Positions 60,523 through 64,000 of a DNA stretch of 64,000 nt are shown piece after piece; within the stretch, counting starts at the first letter, position 1; each line of letters opens with the position of its first letter. The translations under genes and the position numbers were made by a program. The DNA is from Flavobacteriaceae bacterium PS02293 (GTDB lineage: Bacteria; Bacteroidota; Bacteroidia; Flavobacteriales; Weeksellaceae). The notes below the pieces were generated by a model. The model ran no database searches and was not told where the DNA came from. It saw nothing but the letters and a program-made list of their open reading frames with translations. The stretch spans positions 310,001 to 374,000 of the forward strand of contig JASCOV010000003.1 of NCBI GenBank assembly GCA_029960045.1. Reading direction: 5' to 3'.

Positions 60523-60578
60523 AAAACCATTAAGACATTGAGTTTTTCTTAGGATAATTTGATCTCTTAATGGTTTTT
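60523..60578 (+). terminator. Terminator-like hairpin with long loop before engB
   Basis: Perfect 13-bp stem AAAACCATTAAGA / TCTTAATGGTTTT with a 29-nt loop, then T6; the engB ATG is 14 nt further on. Confidence 0.7.
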
Positions 60579-60592
60579 TATATCATATCAAA

Positions 60593-61216
60593 ATGGTAAT
60601 CAAAACCGCAGAATTTGTAAAAAGCAGTCAGAAATGGCAGGATTGTCCCGAGCCTAAGATGGCAGAATATGCATTCATTGGGCGTTCAAACGTTGGGAAA
60701 TCTTCTCTCATCAATGCGATGATGAATCACAAAGATTTGGCTAAAACATCTCAAACGCCTGGAAAAACGCAGTTAATTAATCATTTTCTGGTGAATGAAG
60801 CTTGGTTTCTTACAGATTTACCTGGTTATGGTTATGCAAAAGTTTCCAAAAGTCTGAGAAAAGATTTCGAAAAACTGATTACCAATTACATTCTGAACAG
60901 ACAAAACCTTGTCAACCTCTTCGTTTTAATTGATTCGCGTCTTTCGCCACAGAAAATCGATTTGGAATTTATGGAATGGTGCGGCGAAAATAATGTTCCG
61001 TTCTCCATTGTTTTTACAAAAGTAGATAAACTGAAACCTGGTGCCGCAGACAGAAACGTAGAAGCTTACAAAACTGAACTGCTAAAAACCTGGGAAGATC
61101 TTCCGGATATTTACGTTACCTCAGCTGAAAAGAAAACGGGAACAGACAATATTCTGAAATTCATCTCAGAGACAAATCAATTCCTGATCAAAAATAAAGT
61201 GCGATTCGATGATTAA
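60593..61216 (+). CDS. engB: Ribosome biogenesis GTPase EngB (YihA/YsxC)
   Basis: 207 residues. G1 GRSNVGKSSLINAMM, G2/switch KTSQTPGKTQLINHF, G3 DLPGYGYAKVSK, G4 TKVDK and G5 TSAEK are all in order. An essential GTPase in 50S subunit assembly in many bacteria. Overlaps elaA by 8 nt. Confidence 0.96.
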   Translation: MVIKTAEFVKSSQKWQDCPEPKMAEYAFIGRSNVGKSSLINAMMNHKDLAKTSQTPGKTQLINHFLVNEAWFLTDLPGYGYAKVSKSLRKDFEKLITNYILNRQNLVNLFVLIDSRLSPQKIDLEFMEWCGENNVPFSIVFTKVDKLKPGAADRNVEAYKTELLKTWEDLPDIYVTSAEKKTGTDNILKFISETNQFLIKNKVRFDD

Positions 61217-61658
61217 TGCAGATTGGAAAATTAAAACGTTTTCTGAACTTACAACAGTTGAACTTTACGAAATTATCAAAGCCAGAGTCAATGTTTTCGT
61301 TGTAGAACAGGATTGTCCTTACCCAGATTTGGACGATTATGATCAAAAAGCCATTCATCTTTGGGCCGAAAAAGATGGTGAAGTTTTAGCTTACTGTAGG
61401 ATTTTTGACAAAGGTATTAAGTATAATGAAACTTCGATTGGAAGAGTCGTGACAACTGAAAATGGAAGAGGAACCGGACTTGGAAAACAATTGATAAAAT
61501 ATGCAATTGAAATTATTGAAAACAGATTGGGAACTCCAGAAGTTAGAATTTCTGCTCAGGATTATTTGCTGAAGTTTTATTCAGATTTTGGATTTCAGGA
61601 TACTGGCAAAAAATACATGGAAGATAATATTCCGCATACAGAGATGTTGAGAAAATAA
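61209..61658 (+). CDS. elaA: GNAT family acetyltransferase, ElaA type
   Basis: 149 residues. N-terminal FSELTTVELYEIIKARVNVFVVEQDCPYPDLDDYDQKAIHL is the ElaA signature. Acetyl-CoA binding motif is VVTTENGRGTGLGKQL (about 77-92). Substrate unknown. Translationally coupled to engB. Confidence 0.92.
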   Translation: MINADWKIKTFSELTTVELYEIIKARVNVFVVEQDCPYPDLDDYDQKAIHLWAEKDGEVLAYCRIFDKGIKYNETSIGRVVTTENGRGTGLGKQLIKYAIEIIENRLGTPEVRISAQDYLLKFYSDFGFQDTGKKYMEDNIPHTEMLRK

Positions 61659-61690
61659 AAGAGTCTGAAGTTTTGCTTCAGACTCTTTGG
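61658..61690 (+). terminator. Terminator-like hairpin after elaA
   Basis: Perfect 13-bp stem AAAGAGTCTGAAG / CTTCAGACTCTTT with a 5-nt loop; only a short T run. Confidence 0.7.
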
Positions 61691-61802
61691 AAATTGTATT
61701 GTGTTTTTTGTGTCTTTACGGTTATTAATCTGTGGCAAAATTAAATACATAATTTTACATTTCTTTACGGGAAAACCGTAAAATGAAAAAATTTTGAGTT
61801 TT

Positions 61803-62465
61803 TTAAATTATTCCAATATTCTTGCTAGAAGTAATTAACTCTTCGATGTTGTTTGCTGCCAATATTAGCTTCATCGCATTAACTCGTTTTTCTACGCTGC
61901 TCAAGCTATTTGGGTAAATGTTTTTTTCTTGTAATTTCTTAGGGATATTTTTCTGTAAAATACCATCCGATAACAACTGAAGCAGGATAATATCGTAATT
62001 ACTGAACTCCAAAGTATTCGTGCTTTTCACAGGAAGTTTCAGATTGTGAGAGATGTAAGTTTCATCATTATAAACCGCTTCTATCGCTTTTTTAAGTTCC
62101 TTAGAATCAGAACGTGCTTTTCTTACAAATGCATCAATTTTTAATTCTTTGAACAACAAATCAATAACACCTAATCTATGTTCACCGGAAAAGACAACCA
62201 CTTTAAGTTTGAGATCAATTTCCCGACAAGATTTTATAAGTTCTCTTCCGTTTTTTATCAGCTGTTTTTTGTCGTCTTCTTCGAAAGAAAGATCCGTAAT
62301 TAAAACTTCGTAAGGCTCTGACTCCAAAGATTTTTTAAGATAAGAAAAAGCGTCATCACAATAATAAACGTGATCTACCTGGGAAATTTGCAATTCCTCC
62401 AAAACTTTTTGAACAGAAAAATTACTGCTCTCGTGATCTTCTGCAATTAATATTTTACTGAACAT
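61803..62465 (-). CDS. Response regulator with divergent C-terminal output domain
   Basis: 220 residues. Receiver domain (1-125): acidic Asp10, phospho-acceptor Asp58 in VLITDLS, Ser in VFSGEH, Lys in FVRKARS. The C-terminal part (about 150-210: NYDIILLQLLSDGILQKNIPKKLQEKNIYPNSLSSVEKRVNAMK) looks like a divergent LuxR-type helix-turn-helix. Probably a DNA-binding regulator. Pairs with the adjacent sensor kinase, whose stop is 5 nt upstream of its start. Confidence 0.85.
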   Translation of the reverse strand: MFSKILIAEDHESSNFSVQKVLEELQISQVDHVYYCDDAFSYLKKSLESEPYEVLITDLSFEEDDKKQLIKNGRELIKSCREIDLKLKVVVFSGEHRLGVIDLLFKELKIDAFVRKARSDSKELKKAIEAVYNDETYISHNLKLPVKSTNTLEFSNYDIILLQLLSDGILQKNIPKKLQEKNIYPNSLSSVEKRVNAMKLILAANNIEELITSSKNIGII

Positions 62466-62470
62466 TTTTT

Positions 62471-64000
62471 TTATAATTTAATTGATAATCTTAAACCTGC
62501 ATTACTTTCTTCGATTTCCAGTTTTGAATTGATTTCCGCTAATCTGGATCTCATATTGGCGAATCCGTTTTTCTCTACAAATCCTTGCGTAACTCCAATT
62601 CCGTTGTCTATGTACTTGATCTCTTTGTAATTAATATCTTTGACAAATCTTAAAATAACCTGAGATGCTTTGCTGTGTTTTTTCATGTTTATCAATAATT
62701 CCCGGATAATCTGGAATAATTCGTCTTGAGAAAATCGATTAATATCAATCCAAAAATCAGGATCATTTCCGATAATAATAATCTTAGTTTTCTCATTATC
62801 AAAAGAGCTGATCAAACTTGAAATTCTCTCATCAAATTCCTGTTGAGGCGTATTATTATCGTATGATAGATCACGGGATTTTTCATACATCAGTTCCAGT
62901 TTGTCTAATATTTTTTCTTTTGGAAGATCATTTTGATTTTCAATCGTGGTCATTACCTCATATATTCCATTGGCAACCACATCGTGAACTTTTTTAGAGA
63001 AGTCTAGCCTTTGCTCTTGTAGTTGATTGTTTGCCTCTGCAATTTGTTTTTGACGTCTTTTTTTGATCCAAATGTAAGTCACGATAACAGAAAATATAAA
63101 GAATAATAGAAGAAGGCCGATAATCAAATTTTGTCTTTCCACTTGATATTCGTGTTCTGCGTGTTCTTTTTGTAGTTTGAGATTCTCAGATTTGGATTTT
63201 TCACTTTCAAATCGGATCAGGGCAAACTGATTTTTTGCCTTGTTCTGAGCATTCACCAAACTATCCTGAATTCTGGAATAATCATCAAAATATTTTTGAG
63301 AAAGCTTTCCATCAGATATCTTTATAAGATTTTGCAAAGCTTCCAACTGGTCTGCCGGATAGTTTAATTTTTGTGCAAGATCCAGCATTTTATTAGCATA
63401 TAATCTTGACGAATCAGCATTTTTATTAAGGTAATAAGCTGATAAGTATGCAAATGCTGCATCTTTTGTCCATTCATCATCCAGGTTTTCACTCAGTTTT
63501 TCAGCCAACAGATAATTATGAACCGGATTGTAATTTTTATCTTCGAACCATTTGGATCTGGAAAAATTGAGTAATAATCTAGGATAAAATTCACTCTTAG
63601 AACCTACACTGTCCAAAAGTCTGGTGTAGATATTGACTGCTTTATTGTAGCGCTTTTCATTATGAAAGACAATGGCAATATTATTTGCCAGCATCAATTT
63701 GTCGATTGGATCTTTTGTGAACTGAAAGGCTTTGTCATAAAAGCGTTTCGAATCTTTATAATTTTTGAGATTATTAGAAGCTACGCCTAAGTTGTTATAG
63801 TTGGAAAAGAGAAAATTGTAATGAGCGGTATCTTTCTCTTTGAAAAACTGATCTGCGTATAAACTGGTTTCTATGCTTCCGAAATTGTCACCTTCCTTTT
63901 CCTGAATAATAGCCATATTCACAAAGCTTTTCCCCATTCCGAAACTGTCATTTTTTTTATGAAAAAGTTCTTTTGCTTTGTCCAGATAGAAGAATGAGCT
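62471..64000 (-). CDS. Sensor histidine kinase with TPR repeats (5' end outside window)
   Basis: The frame is open to base 64000, so the N-terminus is missing. About 509 residues are seen: TPR-like helical repeats, a single membrane helix (about residues 275-297 counted from 63937), a coiled coil, an H-box SKKVHDVVANGIYEVM and a HATPase with ELLINMKKHSKAS (N box) and YIDNGIGV (G1). Bacteroidota kinases of this type have extracytoplasmic TPR sensors. The stimulus is unknown. Forms an operon with the response regulator. Confidence 0.88.
   Translation of the reverse strand, partial: SSFFYLDKAKELFHKKNDSFGMGKSFVNMAIIQEKEGDNFGSIETSLYADQFFKEKDTAHYNFLFSNYNNLGVASNNLKNYKDSKRFYDKAFQFTKDPIDKLMLANNIAIVFHNEKRYNKAVNIYTRLLDSVGSKSEFYPRLLLNFSRSKWFEDKNYNPVHNYLLAEKLSENLDDEWTKDAAFAYLSAYYLNKNADSSRLYANKMLDLAQKLNYPADQLEALQNLIKISDGKLSQKYFDDYSRIQDSLVNAQNKAKNQFALIRFESEKSKSENLKLQKEHAEHEYQVERQNLIIGLLLLFFIFSVIVTYIWIKKRRQKQIAEANNQLQEQRLDFSKKVHDVVANGIYEVMTTIENQNDLPKEKILDKLELMYEKSRDLSYDNNTPQQEFDERISSLISSFDNEKTKIIIIGNDPDFWIDINRFSQDELFQIIRELLINMKKHSKASQVILRFVKDINYKEIKYIDNGIGVTQGFVEKNGFANMRSRLAEINSKLEIEESNAGLRLSIKL

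Overview
The window is AT-rich chromosomal DNA from a member of the Bacteroidota, most likely the family Weeksellaceae (Chryseobacterium / Epilithonimonas type). The signs are TonB-dependent receptors (SusC/RagA-like), a type IX secretion (T9SS) C-terminal sorting domain, exosortase XrtF with its associated protein, type III glutamine synthetase, a fused SpmA/SpmB-type protein, RF1 with a PET recognition tripeptide, and promoters of the Bacteroidota TTG / TAnnTTTG type. No rRNA, tRNA, CRISPR, prophage or transposase was seen. The region looks like core genome with short, often convergent transcription units separated by strong hairpin terminators.

Layout. 1-6.1 kb: end of a TonB receptor, a membrane protein, asd, a CDF metal exporter, the XrtF pair (minus strand) and an APH-type kinase. 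6.1-7.1 kb: nested palindromic repeats and an NlpC/P60 lipoprotein. 7.2-14.3 kb: nitrogen assimilation (glutamine synthetase III, an outer-membrane porin-like barrel, ammonium channel), then a divergent large protein with a nucleoside-phosphorylase-like C-terminus. 14.3-23 kb: DUF445 protein, a secreted protein, an M48 protease, a serine hydrolase, a TetR regulator, and the run tatD-tcdA-rnpA-DUF4126. 23-29.6 kb: TonB receptor plus DUF5689 lipoprotein, divergent from a secreted endonuclease/phosphatase (a likely extracellular nucleic-acid or phosphate scavenging locus). 29.6-39.6 kb: prfA, fumC, methylmalonyl-CoA mutase, htpG, tail-specific protease. 39.8-47 kb: surE, a Crp/Fnr regulator, a methyltransferase, lysA, and a HerA-like ATPase with a DEDDh exonuclease. 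47-53 kb: bestrophin, TrmH-type methylase, CBS protein, nadK, fbaA, accD, DUF6973. 53-56.8 kb: T9SS cargo protein and metNIQ. 57-64 kb: SpmAB-like protein, trmL, alpha/beta hydrolase, engB, elaA, and a two-component pair cut by the window end.

The most interesting observations are two apparent ribosome-mediated attenuators. A promoter, a 14-residue Cys-rich leader peptide (MLKFCFVCCSNIFQ) and an intrinsic terminator precede metNIQ. A promoter, a 23-residue Lys-rich leader peptide with a KK pair and an intrinsic terminator precede lysA, the last lysine-biosynthesis gene. In both cases the residue enriched in the leader fits the operon it precedes. Other items are a five-copy dispersed imperfect-palindrome family, a degenerate GIY-YIG-like segment in the exonuclease next to the HerA ATPase, an AccD without its zinc-ribbon cysteines, and a candidate promoter-hairpin short transcript at 41.2 kb.
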